Below, piece by piece: positions 22,418 through 30,360 of a stretch of DNA of 45,996 nucleotides. Where the stretch lies: the NCBI GenBank assembly GCA_030041135.1, contig JASHOL010000373.1, positions 1 through 45,996 on the forward strand. Reading direction: 5' to 3'. This stretch comes from Streptosporangiaceae bacterium (lineage in GTDB: Bacteria > Actinomycetota > Actinomycetes > Streptosporangiales > Streptosporangiaceae). Each line of letters starts with the position of its first letter. Positions within the stretch are counted from its first letter, which is position 1. The notes below the pieces were generated by a model. That model did no database searches, was not told the origin of the DNA, and saw nothing but the letters and a program-made list of their open reading frames with translations. A program made the translations under genes and the position numbers.

Positions 22418-25087
22418 CTAGCCGGCCGGCGCCGTCGCGGCCGCGTCGGAGGCCGACCCGGCAAGTCCGGCCTCGCCATCGTGAGCGATCGGCTCGCGTG
22501 GCTCGTCCTCATGGTCCGCGCTTTGTTCAGCTGGCTCGCCGCGGGCGTGCCTGAGGTCGGCGAAGCTCTCGACGCCTGGCGCGGTCATCGGCTTGGCTAC
22601 CAGGAATCCCTGTCCGAGGCCGCAGCCCATGGCTCGCAGCAGCTCAAGCTGTTCCGGCCGCTCGATGCCCTCGGCGACGACCTCGATGCCCAGGTCGTGC
22701 CCGACCTGCACGATCGTCCTGGTCAGCATCGCCAGCGTCCCGTCGGTACCGAGCCCGGCGACAAATGACGGATCGATCTTGATGATGTCGACCGGGAGCT
22801 GACGAAGATAAGCGAGCGAGGCGTAGCCCGTGCCGAAGTCGTCGATGGCCAGCCGCACGCCGAGCTGCCGGAGCCCGCCAAGCTCGTCGAGTATCGGCCC
22901 GGCCACCTCTATGAGCACGCGCTCGGTGACCTCGAGGGTCAGCGCGGATCGAGGCAGCCCGGAGTCGTCGATGGCAGTGAGCACCAACTCCGCGAACCGG
23001 GGCGCGCTCACCTGGCGGAGAGAGAAGTTCACCGACAACCCGATCTGCCAGCCTGTCTCCCGCCACTGCGCCGCCTGCTGGCAGGCCTCGCGTAGCACCC
23101 AGTCGCCGAGCGCGACAATCAGTCCCGACTCCTCGGCAATGCTGAGGAACTCAGCCGTCGGCACCTGCTCACCGCGGCGAGACCAGCGCACGAGGGCCTC
23201 TACGCCGGCCACCCGCGAGGTCGAGAGCTCCACCAGCGGCTGATACTCGATGGTCAGGCCGCCCTCCGCGATGGCCTGGCGCAGGTCGGTCGCGAGCTCC
23301 AGCCGCCTGATGACATCGGCATGCATGTGGGCCGCGAAGACCTCAACCTTGTCGCCGCCGGCCTCCTTAGCCCTGGCCATGGCCAGGTCGGCGTTGCGCA
23401 GGAGGTGCTCGCCGACGTCCGGGCCGGCGAAGGCGACGCCCAGGGCGGCCGTCATGGTGACGTCGTGGTCTGCGACCTCGAACGGGGCGGATGCGATGGC
23501 ACTGGCCAGCCGCTCGGCCATGTCAACGATCTCCTGCGGGCTAGCCGGGTGCTCGACCAGGATCGCGAACTCGTCATCAGCCCAGCGGGCGACGGTGTCG
23601 TGCGCCGGGACCAGGCCCCGCAGGCGCCGCCCCACCTGGGCCAGCAGCAGATCGCCGGCCCCGTGGCCGACCGAGTCGTTGATGGCGGTGAACCCATCGA
23701 GATCGACGAAGATCGCCCCGGGGCGCTCCAGCCGATTGGCGCTCGCGCCGACCGGCTGCCGGGCGAGGAGATCCTTCGCCCGCTCCTCCAGGTAGGCCCG
23801 GTTGGGCAGGCCGGTGAGCCCGTCGTGGAAGGTCAGGTGAGTCACCTGCTTGCGCAGCGCTATCTGGTCGCTGACGTCCCTGGCCGTGACGAGCATGGCG
23901 TTCTGCCCGCCGCCTGCATACCGTGAGACGGTAGCCCGCACGTCCCGCCAGGTACCGTCCGCGGCTCGCACCTGGCAGGCGAGGCTCGCGGCCGGAGCCG
24001 TTGCGCCTGACGTGGCCAGCGCCGCGGCCCGCATCGCGCCGACCCGGTCATCGGGGTGCACCAGATCGGTCAGCCGCCGTCCGGCGAGTTGCTGCGGTTC
24101 GTACCCATAGCGCGACACGGCCTGACTGGCGTAGGTGACCAGTCCGCCCGCGTCACACAGGAGCACGACGTCGCTGGTCCGCTCGGCCAGTTGCAGGAAC
24201 TTGCTGCCCGACAGCTCGGCCAGCTCCGTCGTGGCGGCTGCTCGCAGGACCAGGCCGCCGGCCCTGGTGGCCAGGGCCAGGATCAGGGCGCACCCGGCGA
24301 TCACCGGGACCTGACCGCCGTTTCCCCCGGTCACAAGCGCGAACATCAACATAACGACGGCGGCCACGCTCGCGACGGTCAGCCCGAGCGCGGTCCCAAG
24401 CACAGCCGGCCAGCCTGGACGCGAGTCATCGGCCTGCTCGCCCGCGGCCGCGGGCGTGCGGTCGGGCAGGCCGCTGGCTCCGAGCACGCAGATCGCGAGC
24501 AGCCAAGCCAGCTGCGGCCCGGTCCCAGCAGGCGCACCCGAAGCGCGGGCCTGGACGGCAAGCAGATCACCGAGCGTCGCCGCCCCGAGGGCGAGGTAGG
24601 GCGGCAGCGCGGCGCGCCCGCCCCGCAGCACCACGGCCAGCGTGCCGCCGAGAACGACCAGGTCGATTAGCGGGTGGATGAGATCGACGATGAACGACCC
24701 AGCCCCGATGTCCGCAGCGAGGTAAGCGGACCGCAGCACGGCGATCCAGAAGATGCCGAAAGTCCCGAGGCTGAGCAGGGAGCCGTCAACCAGTTGGCCG
24801 AAGCGGTCGGCCGCTCGGTCGGCCGGAGCCAGCCTGATCATGCCGATGACGAGCGGGATCAGCCCAAGCAACGCGAGGAGATCGGTGAGAGACAGCTGGA
24901 CTGCGGTGGGCGATGCCGACCCGACGGCAGCGACCTGGGCAATGAACGCCGCGCCCCATGCCGCAGCCGAGGCGGCGAGCCACCGGTAGGCGGGCCCGCC
25001 CGCACGCGCGTGCCGGAGCAGCAGCCCGGTCGCCGCCAGCGCGACTAGCGCGCCGACGACCGTCCATGCTGGGGACCCAGGGCTCAT
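22418..25087 (-). CDS. Membrane PAS-GGDEF-EAL protein, probable c-di-GMP phosphodiesterase
   Basis: An 889-residue protein from ATG 25087. The 41 extra residues in the ORF track look non-coding. The N-terminal ~285 residues hold about eight or more hydrophobic segments. A PAS domain follows (TSDVVLLCDAGGLVTYASQAVSRYGY, near 305-330). The GGDEF domain begins at FHDGLTGLPNRAYL (~420), but its signature reads WADDEF (~502) instead of GGDEF, so cyclase activity is unlikely. The EAL domain is intact: VEALVRW (~628), DDFGTGYASLAYLRQLPVDIIKID (~746) and AEGIE. It should degrade c-di-GMP, perhaps allosterically tuned by GTP at the degenerate GGDEF. The gene lies upstream of serA on the same strand. 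Confidence 0.93.
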   Translation of the reverse strand: MSPGSPAWTVVGALVALAATGLLLRHARAGGPAYRWLAASAAAWGAAFIAQVAAVGSASPTAVQLSLTDLLALLGLIPLVIGMIRLAPADRAADRFGQLVDGSLLSLGTFGIFWIAVLRSAYLAADIGAGSFIVDLIHPLIDLVVLGGTLAVVLRGGRAALPPYLALGAATLGDLLAVQARASGAPAGTGPQLAWLLAICVLGASGLPDRTPAAAGEQADDSRPGWPAVLGTALGLTVASVAAVVMLMFALVTGGNGGQVPVIAGCALILALATRAGGLVLRAAATTELAELSGSKFLQLAERTSDVVLLCDAGGLVTYASQAVSRYGYEPQQLAGRRLTDLVHPDDRVGAMRAAALATSGATAPAASLACQVRAADGTWRDVRATVSRYAGGGQNAMLVTARDVSDQIALRKQVTHLTFHDGLTGLPNRAYLEERAKDLLARQPVGASANRLERPGAIFVDLDGFTAINDSVGHGAGDLLLAQVGRRLRGLVPAHDTVARWADDEFAILVEHPASPQEIVDMAERLASAIASAPFEVADHDVTMTAALGVAFAGPDVGEHLLRNADLAMARAKEAGGDKVEVFAAHMHADVIRRLELATDLRQAIAEGGLTIEYQPLVELSTSRVAGVEALVRWSRRGEQVPTAEFLSIAEESGLIVALGDWVLREACQQAAQWRETGWQIGLSVNFSLRQVSAPRFAELVLTAIDDSGLPRSALTLEVTERVLIEVAGPILDELGGLRQLGVRLAIDDFGTGYASLAYLRQLPVDIIKIDPSFVAGLGTDGTLAMLTRTIVQVGHDLGIEVVAEGIERPEQLELLRAMGCGLGQGFLVAKPMTAPGVESFADLRHARGEPAEQSADHEDEPREPIAHDGEAGLAGSASDAAATAPAG

Positions 25088-25215
25088 CGCAGACTGCCGA
25101 CGGCAAATTCGTCCGCTGGGGACGCGAAGTGCCCGGACACAGTGCCCGCCGGCACCGAACGTCCGATCACCTGACCTCCTTGGTGAACAGCCTCGTCGCG
25201 GCGCGGCCACCCCGC

Positions 25216-25243
25216 CCTGCGGGCCTGCCTGCAGGCCCGCAGG
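25216..25243. terminator. Strong hairpin upstream of the GGDEF-EAL gene
   Basis: CCTGCGGGCCTG and CAGGCCCGCAGG form a perfect 12-bp stem with a 4-nt loop. It lies 129 bp before the chosen start of the GGDEF-EAL gene and may stop transcription arriving from metG. Confidence 0.55.
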
Positions 25244-25538
25244 CGCGTGTCACCGCGACGGGGAGGCCAGCGGCCTACTCGGCCTGGTGGGTATTGCTGC
25301 CGTGCCTTGGCTCCTCATCGAGCTTCTGAAAGACACGACTCGCCAGCAGCCGCCATTTGTTCCAGCAGGCGTGCGTGATTCGTCAGTGAACCTAGCGCGC
25401 TTCTCGCAAAGTGCGCGGAGCACATTGCTTAAACACTGTACGGGTCGCAGGTCACGCTTCGATTGAGGAAGGGCCTACACAAGGCGACAACTGGACGCCT
25501 CCCCGTGACGAGTCGGAAATGCGAGCCTGTGGCTGGTT

Positions 25539-25576
25539 ATCACGGTGTGACGGAGTCGTATTGATCACGGTGCGAC
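25539..25576. repeat. 13-bp direct repeat, 25-bp spacing
   Basis: ATCACGGTGTGAC and ATCACGGTGCGAC match at 12 of 13 positions, with starts 25 bp apart. They flank the stop-proximal side of the dehydrogenase remnant. Confidence 0.7.
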
Positions 25577-25582
25577 CAGCGG

Positions 25583-25928
25583 CTAGCAGTCGCCGGTGAT
25601 CACGTTGGCCAACGGCTGACCGGCCAGGTAGCGGTTCCGACGTGCTGGCATCGTGGACGCCGCGTGCATTGCACAGCACGGCTCCGGGGGGAACGAAGGG
25701 TCGGACCCGGTCGAAGCCGGCCGTCAGCGTTTGCACCACCTTCAGCCGCCCCATCTGCGCCATGGCAGTGACGGCCTCGAGCGCGGGAAAGAACGGCGGC
25801 ACGTAGAACTCGAGCTCCGGCGCGCTCTCCGGCAGGCTGCCGCCATCGGGCACGACGACCTCGACGGCCACGTCGTCTAGACCGTCCGTCGCGTCAGCTA
25901 CTTGCTGCACGGGGACCCAGATCAGCAT
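25583..25928 (-). pseudogene. 2-hydroxyacid dehydrogenase remnant with internal deletion
   Basis: From ATG 25928 the frame reads MLIWVPVQQVADATDG... FYVPPFFPALEAVTAMAQMGRLKVVQTLTAGFDRV and ends near GVHDASTSE. This corresponds to the N-terminal ~97 residues of D-isomer-specific 2-hydroxyacid dehydrogenases. Immediately after, in a different frame, the sequence reads NRYLAGQPLANVITGDC and stops at TAG 25585-25583, matching the usual C-terminus of the same family ('..RYLAG.PL.NV'). The ~190 central residues, including the NAD-binding GxGxxG and catalytic residues, are missing. The junction lies near 25636-25640. The enzyme cannot be functional. Its ATG overlaps the metG 3' end by 35 bp, so it was once co-transcribed with metG. 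Confidence 0.78.
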
Positions 25929-27612
25929 GCGCAGACCTCGCTCTACCGGTTCGGCCGCCCGCAGTCGCGAGCTTGCGTTCCGCCGCGCCCGGGTCCGTTG
26001 CCGTCGCAGGATACTGCCGGGTCTCGATGCGCGGAAAGAGCGGTCTGGGCCGGGGCAGGATGCCGGCCGAGTCGTCGCAGGCGGCGGCGATGCGCGCGGC
26101 CAGGTCGGGCAGGAACGGCCAGATTTCGGCGGCCAGGATCTGGCACGCCGACACGAGCGCGCCAAGCACCGCGTCCAGCCGGGTTCCGGCGGAGGCGTCG
26201 CCGGCCCGCTCGGCCCTGGCCAGGTGCCACGGCTCGGTCGCGTCCACGTAGCGGTTGGCCTGCTCGACGATCCGCCAGACCGCCGCGGCGGCGGCGCGGA
26301 AGTCGAAGTCTGCCAGCGCCGCCCGCACGCCCGCGGGTGCCCGCTCGATCGCGGTTCGCAGGCCGGCCGCGTCCTCGGGCCAGTCCGGCGCGCCGGCCGC
26401 GGAACCGGGCCCGCCCGGAACCGCGGCCAGCCACCTGGTCGTGCCGGCCGGCCACGGGCAGGGCCTGATGACCCCGGCCCGGCTTGAATGGACCAGCGCG
26501 ACGACCCGGCTGACCAGGTTGCCAAGGCCGTTGGCGAGATCCTCGTTCGCCCTGGCGATCAGCCGCTCAACGCTGAAGTCGGTGTCGCCCGTCCTCGGCA
26601 CCTCGCGCAGCAGCCACCAGCGCAGCGCGTCGACCCCGTACTCGCCGGCCAGCTCGACCGGGTCGGTCCGGCGACGGCTGGACTCGGGCGCCGACTTGCT
26701 GATCTTGTGGCCGTCCACGGTGAGATAGTCGTGCACGAAGATCTCGGTCGGCACCGGTTCCCCCGCCGAGAGCAAGATGGCGGGCCAGTAGACGGCATGG
26801 AACCGCAGGACGCCCTTGCCGACCAGGTGCACCCGCCGGTCGGCGCCCGTCCACCACCGCTCGTAATCCTCGCCGCGGGTGCCGTAGCCGAGCGCGGTGA
26901 CGTAGTTACCGAGCGCGTCCCACCAGACGTAGATCACCTGACCGGGGTCGCCGGGAACACCGATCCCCCAGCCCCGCGCGCGGGCCACGGAGCGCGAGAT
27001 GCTGAAGTCCTCGAGGCCGCCGGCGATGAACCCGAGCACCTCGTTGCGGCGTTCGGCCGGCTCGATCCTTAGCCGGCCGGAGCTGATCAAGTCGTGCAGC
27101 CTGCCGGAATATCTGGACAGCCGGAAGAACCAGTTCTCTTCGGCCACCAACTGCGGCGGCGTGCCGTGCTCCGGGCAGTTGCCGCTATCCAGCTCGGCCT
27201 CGGTATAGAACTGCTCGCACCGGACGCAATACAGCCCTTCGTACGACCTGCGGTACAGGTCACCGCTGGCCTCGCACGCGCGCCACAGCCGCTCCACGCC
27301 CGGCCGGTGCCGTGGGTCGGTGCTCGTTCGGATGAAGTCATCGAAGCTCAGCGACAGATCGCCGCGCAGCGCCGCGAACGCGCTGGCGTTGCGGTTCACC
27401 AGTTCCCTGGTGGTGATCCCCTCCGCCTCCGCCGCGAGGACGTTCGTGAGCGAGTTGTCGTCGGTGCCGCTTTGCAGCCGGACCTCGTCGCCGATCCGGC
27501 GATGATGGCGGGCTAGCACGTCGGCTTGCACGAGCTCGAGCGCATGCCCTAGATGCGCGCGCCCGTTAACGTAAGGGATGGTGGTGCTGAGGTAAAGCCT
27601 GGTTGCGGTCAT
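25894..27612 (-). CDS. metG: Methionine--tRNA ligase
   Basis: Class I aminoacyl-tRNA synthetase charging methionine onto tRNA. It has 572 residues. The ATP-site motif HIGH appears as PYVNGRAHLGH (H20-H23) and the KMSKS loop as KISKS (~303). The zinc knuckle has CVRC...CPEH. The anticodon-binding helical domain occupies the last third, ending LPDLAARIAAACDD..LFPRIE. The final ~35 residues are atypical and run into the neighbouring pseudogene. The start is ATG with AGGAGG 5 nt upstream. The message carries a ~140-nt leader with a short ORF and hairpins that look like an attenuator. It may be the only MetRS or a regulated second copy. Confidence 0.93.
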   Translation of the reverse strand: MTATRLYLSTTIPYVNGRAHLGHALELVQADVLARHHRRIGDEVRLQSGTDDNSLTNVLAAEAEGITTRELVNRNASAFAALRGDLSLSFDDFIRTSTDPRHRPGVERLWRACEASGDLYRRSYEGLYCVRCEQFYTEAELDSGNCPEHGTPPQLVAEENWFFRLSRYSGRLHDLISSGRLRIEPAERRNEVLGFIAGGLEDFSISRSVARARGWGIGVPGDPGQVIYVWWDALGNYVTALGYGTRGEDYERWWTGADRRVHLVGKGVLRFHAVYWPAILLSAGEPVPTEIFVHDYLTVDGHKISKSAPESSRRRTDPVELAGEYGVDALRWWLLREVPRTGDTDFSVERLIARANEDLANGLGNLVSRVVALVHSSRAGVIRPCPWPAGTTRWLAAVPGGPGSAAGAPDWPEDAAGLRTAIERAPAGVRAALADFDFRAAAAAVWRIVEQANRYVDATEPWHLARAERAGDASAGTRLDAVLGALVSACQILAAEIWPFLPDLAARIAAACDDSAGILPRPRPLFPRIETRQYPATATDPGAAERKLATAGGRTGRARSAHADLGPRAASS

Positions 27613-27660
27613 CGGAACCTCCTGGGGAAGAAGTCAGGGGCACCGACCCCGCACATGAAT

Positions 27661-27726
27661 CGAGGCCCCCGGGGGCCTCGTGCGGACTACGTCCGAGCGT
27701 ACTGAGATGGCCCCGGCTAGCGGGGC
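27661..27726 (-). promoter_or_regulatory. Probable attenuator of metG (competing hairpins)
   Basis: Reading toward metG there are two stems. The first is GCCCCG-CTAGC-CGGGGC (27726-27710), which carries the leader peptide stop codon in its loop. The second is a perfect 20-nt palindrome, CGAGGCCCCC/GGGGGCCTCG (27680-27661), able to act as a terminator. The 3' arm of the first (GGGGCC) can instead pair with the 5' arm of the second (GGCCCC), giving a classical 1:2, 2:3, 3:4 arrangement. A ribosome waiting at the tandem Met codons would cover segment 1 and favour the antiterminator. The terminator lacks a U tract. Confidence 0.62.
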
Positions 27727-27755
27727 ATCATCACCGAATACGCGCAGATCTGCAT
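27717..27755 (-). CDS. Methionine leader peptide (MQICAYSVMMPR)
   Basis: A 12-codon ORF, ATG to TAG, located 105 nt upstream of metG. Codons 9 and 10 are consecutive ATG (Met), immediately before a GC-rich stem whose loop contains the stop codon. There is no ribosome binding site, but a TATAGT -10 box ends 6 nt before the ATG, so transcription would begin at the start codon and the ORF would be translated as a leaderless message. The placement of Met codons ahead of a Met-tRNA synthetase gene is what ribosome-mediated attenuation needs. It is too short for the ORF track. Confidence 0.6.
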   Translation of the reverse strand: MQICAYSVMMPR

Positions 27756-27761
27756 GCGCTC

Positions 27762-27767
27762 ACTATA
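27762..27767 (-). promoter_or_regulatory. -10 box of the metG leader promoter
   Basis: TATAGT on the minus strand is one of the best -10 matches in the window. The region 17 nt further upstream shows no clear -35 box. The start point would coincide with the A of the leader peptide ATG (27755). Confidence 0.55.
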
Positions 27768-27797
27768 CCTGACGTCGGCCCCTGCCGGCCTCTGGCT

Positions 27798-28646
27798 CTA
27801 GCCGGTGGCCGGTGCCAGCGTGAAGTCCACGTCGACGACGTAGCGGACGTCCGGCGGATCATCGGGCGCCGCGGGACGGAACTCGCTGATCAGGGAGTCG
27901 CGGACGCCGAAGACCGCATCGCTGCCCAGGTGCTCGTTGGCCGAGTCGAATATGTGGGTCGTGACCGGCTCGTAGCCTTGGCCCGACAAGATCACGTGGA
28001 CGTGCGCCGCCCGGTAGTTGTGCCGTCCGGTCGCACGGTAGATGTTACCGACCGGACCATCGATCGGAACGGGGTAGCTCACCGGCCGCGAGGTCCGGAA
28101 GGCGAAGCCGCCGTCCGGGCCGGTCGTGAAGACCCCGCGCAGGTTGAAGTCCGGCTGCTGCGGATCCTGGATGTCGTAAAGCCCGTTGCCGCTGCCCTGC
28201 CAGACGTCGAGCGTGGCGCCATCGACCGGATTCCCTGCCGTGTCCGTGACCCGGCCGCGAATCAGCGCCACGGGGCCGTCCTCCGGACGCCCGATGTGCT
28301 CGCCCATCTCCCGGCGCGGCGCGCCCGGCCGGTAGAACGGCCCGAGCACCGTGGGCTCGGTGGCGCCAGCCACCGCATTGATGGTCTCGACCAGCGATGA
28401 GAGCCCGAGCGTGTCGGACAGCAAGATGAATTCCTGGCGCTCCGGGTCGCACTTCTGCCCCACCGCGGTCAGGAACTCCAGGCCCGCCATCCACTCCGCC
28501 GTGGTCAGGCCGGTCTCGGTCGCGAACGCGTGCAGGTGCGTGATCAGCGCGGCCAGCAACTCGCGCAGCCGCGGATCTGGCGTCGCGGCGTAGGCCTGCA
28601 AGACCTCGGCGGTCACTTTCTCTGCGGCGACACCGCGGGCATTCAT
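27798..28646 (-). CDS. Intradiol ring-cleavage dioxygenase (catechol/hydroxyquinol 1,2-dioxygenase type)
   Basis: Non-heme Fe(III) enzyme that opens catechol-like rings between the two hydroxyls. The N-terminal helical dimerisation part is followed by TVLGPFYR. The four iron ligands are visible as Y157 (GLYDIQ), Y191 (SYPVPIDGPVG), H215 and H217 (AAHVHVIL). At 282 residues it fits catechol or hydroxyquinol 1,2-dioxygenase. The start is ATG 28646, 7 nt after GAGGGAG. The earlier ATG at 28652 overlaps that site. No other aromatic-degradation gene (maleylacetate reductase, muconate cycloisomerase) is nearby, so the substrate is uncertain. Confidence 0.9.
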   Translation of the reverse strand: MNARGVAAEKVTAEVLQAYAATPDPRLRELLAALITHLHAFATETGLTTAEWMAGLEFLTAVGQKCDPERQEFILLSDTLGLSSLVETINAVAGATEPTVLGPFYRPGAPRREMGEHIGRPEDGPVALIRGRVTDTAGNPVDGATLDVWQGSGNGLYDIQDPQQPDFNLRGVFTTGPDGGFAFRTSRPVSYPVPIDGPVGNIYRATGRHNYRAAHVHVILSGQGYEPVTTHIFDSANEHLGSDAVFGVRDSLISEFRPAAPDDPPDVRYVVDVDFTLAPATG

Positions 28647-28758
28647 GGTCATCTCCCTCGCAGCCTAGCCGCGGCCGGCCCCGACGGCCAGGCCGCCTGC
28701 CGAGGCGGGACGTGGATCTTCAGCCTCGGCGCCGCGGCTCAGCCGACGCAAACGGCGG

Positions 28759-30255
28759 TTAGCTCAGCCGCTCCAGGATGAGTTGGCGCGCCCTGCTCGC
28801 GTCGGCCCGGCCCTTGGTCGCCTTCATCACCGCGCCGACGAGTGCCCCGACCGCGGCCGTCTTGCCGTCGCGGATCTTCGCCGCGATGTCCGGGTTGGCC
28901 GCGATGGCAGCGTCGACGGCCTCGGTCAGCGCGCCGTCGTCGCTCACCACGGCCAGGCCGCGGGCCGCGACGACCTCATCCGGCGAGCCCTCGCCGGCCA
29001 GGACGGCCTCCAGCACCTGCCTGGCCAGCTTGTCGTTCAGCGCCCCCGCCTTCACCAGCGCGCTGACCCTGGCCACGTTGGCCGGGGTCACCGGCAGCGA
29101 AGAGAGCTCCACACCGGACTTGTTGGCGTGCATGGCCAACTCGCCCAGCCACCATTTGCGCGCGTCGGCTGGCGAGGCGCCGGCGGCAATGGTCTGGGCG
29201 ACTAGGTCGATCGCGCCGGCGTTACGAAGCCAGGTCATCTCCTGGTCGGAGAAGCCCCACGCCTCCTGCAGCCTTGCCCGCCGGGCGGCGGGCAGTTCCG
29301 GCAACGAGGCACGCAACTGCTCCACCCACTCGGCAGGCGGCGCGACCGGCACCAGGTCGGGCTCGGGGAAATAGCGATAGTCCTGCGCCTCTTCCTTGCT
29401 GCGCCCCGATGTGGTCGTCCCGTTGTCTTCGTGGAAGTGCCGGGTCTCCTGCACGACGCGCCCGCCCGCATCGAGAATCGCTGCCTGCCGCTCGATCTCG
29501 AACCTGACTGCTCGCTCGACCGACCGGAGCGAGTTCACGTTCTTGGTCTCCGTCCGCTTCCCCCACTCCGCGGCGCCGATCGGCGCGAGTGAAGTGTTCA
29601 CGTCGGAGCGCAGTGAGCCTTCTTCCATCCGCACGTCGGACACGTCGAGGGCCTGCAACAGGCCGCGCAGCTCGGTCACGTAGGCCCGGGCGACCAACGG
29701 CGCCAGCGACCCGGTCCCGGTCACTGGCTTCGTCACGACCTCGACCAGGGGTATGCCCGCCCGGTTGTAGTCGACCAGCGAGTACTCGGCACCGTGGATC
29801 CGGCCGGTCGCGCCGCCGACATGCAGGGTCTTGCCGGTGTCCTCTTCCAGGTGCACCCGCTCGATGCCGACGCGGAATTCCTGCCCTTCCACCGTCACGT
29901 CCAGGTAGCCGTCGGTGCACAACGGCTCGTCATACTGGGAGATCTGAAAGTCCTTCGGCATGTCCGGGTAGAAGTAGTTCTTCCGCGCGAAGCGGCACCA
30001 CGTCGCGATCGAGCAGTTCAGCGCCAGCCCGATCTTGATCGTGTACTCGATCGCGGCCCGGTTGGTCACGGGCAGCGACCCTGGCAGCCCGAGGCACACC
30101 GGGCACACGCTGGTGTTAGGCGGCGCGCCGAACTCGATCAGGCAGCCGCAGAACATCTTCGTCATGGTGCCGAGTTCGACGTGCGTCTCGAGCCCGATGA
30201 CCGGCTCGTACCTGGACAGCGCCTCGTCGTAGGGCACCAGTTCGGCGACGCTCAT
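28759..30255 (-). CDS. gatB: Asp-tRNA(Asn)/Glu-tRNA(Gln) amidotransferase subunit B
   Basis: tRNA-binding and kinase subunit of GatCAB, which converts Glu-tRNA-Gln (and Asp-tRNA-Asn) to the amide form. It has 498 residues. Signatures are [18 protein letters not shown]...CPVCLGLPG (the zinc/Cys region), [27 protein letters not shown] and [13 protein letters not shown]. The C-terminal YqeY-like tail domain ([11 protein letters not shown]... [17 protein letters not shown]) is complete. It is the last gene of gatC-gatA-gatB. The gap to gatA holds a ~95-bp member of the window's repeat family. Confidence 0.98.
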   Translation of the reverse strand: MSVAELVPYDEALSRYEPVIGLETHVELGTMTKMFCGCLIEFGAPPNTSVCPVCLGLPGSLPVTNRAAIEYTIKIGLALNCSIATWCRFARKNYFYPDMPKDFQISQYDEPLCTDGYLDVTVEGQEFRVGIERVHLEEDTGKTLHVGGATGRIHGAEYSLVDYNRAGIPLVEVVTKPVTGTGSLAPLVARAYVTELRGLLQALDVSDVRMEEGSLRSDVNTSLAPIGAAEWGKRTETKNVNSLRSVERAVRFEIERQAAILDAGGRVVQETRHFHEDNGTTTSGRSKEEAQDYRYFPEPDLVPVAPPAEWVEQLRASLPELPAARRARLQEAWGFSDQEMTWLRNAGAIDLVAQTIAAGASPADARKWWLGELAMHANKSGVELSSLPVTPANVARVSALVKAGALNDKLARQVLEAVLAGEGSPDEVVAARGLAVVSDDGALTEAVDAAIAANPDIAAKIRDGKTAAVGALVGAVMKATKGRADASRARQLILERLS

Positions 30256-30265
30256 GGCCGTATCT

Positions 30266-30360
30266 CCCGCTCGCCTCGGGGGCGCCAGAAGGTGACGCCT
30301 TCCCTCGTCGCTCGTTCCTCGCTCCTCAGCCCAGACGCCACCGCGCCACCGCGCTCGCTC
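30266..30360 (-). repeat. Diverged single copy of the 98-bp intergenic repeat (gatA-gatB gap)
   Basis: It shares blocks with the array after etfA: CGCCTTCCCTCGTCGC, CGCTCCTCAGYCCAGRCG and flanking CCCGCTC / CGCTCGCTC. It starts at the gatA stop codon (TGAGCGAGCG on the minus strand) and ends before the gatB ribosome binding site. It has the same orientation relative to transcription as the array after etfA. Confidence 0.7.

Larger units (their letters stand above)
25088..25582. other. Intergenic region with hairpin and direct repeats
   Basis: No gene is supportable. Two structures stand out: the perfect 12-bp hairpin at 25216-25243 and the direct repeat of ATCACGGTGYGAC (25539-25551 and 25564-25576). 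The rest is unremarkable. Confidence 0.45.

Noticed and set aside
25452-26525. 357-residue minus-strand ORF in the track
   Set aside because: It joins an out-of-frame shadow of metG, the dehydrogenase remnant and noncoding DNA. Only the 25583-25928 part is meaningful.
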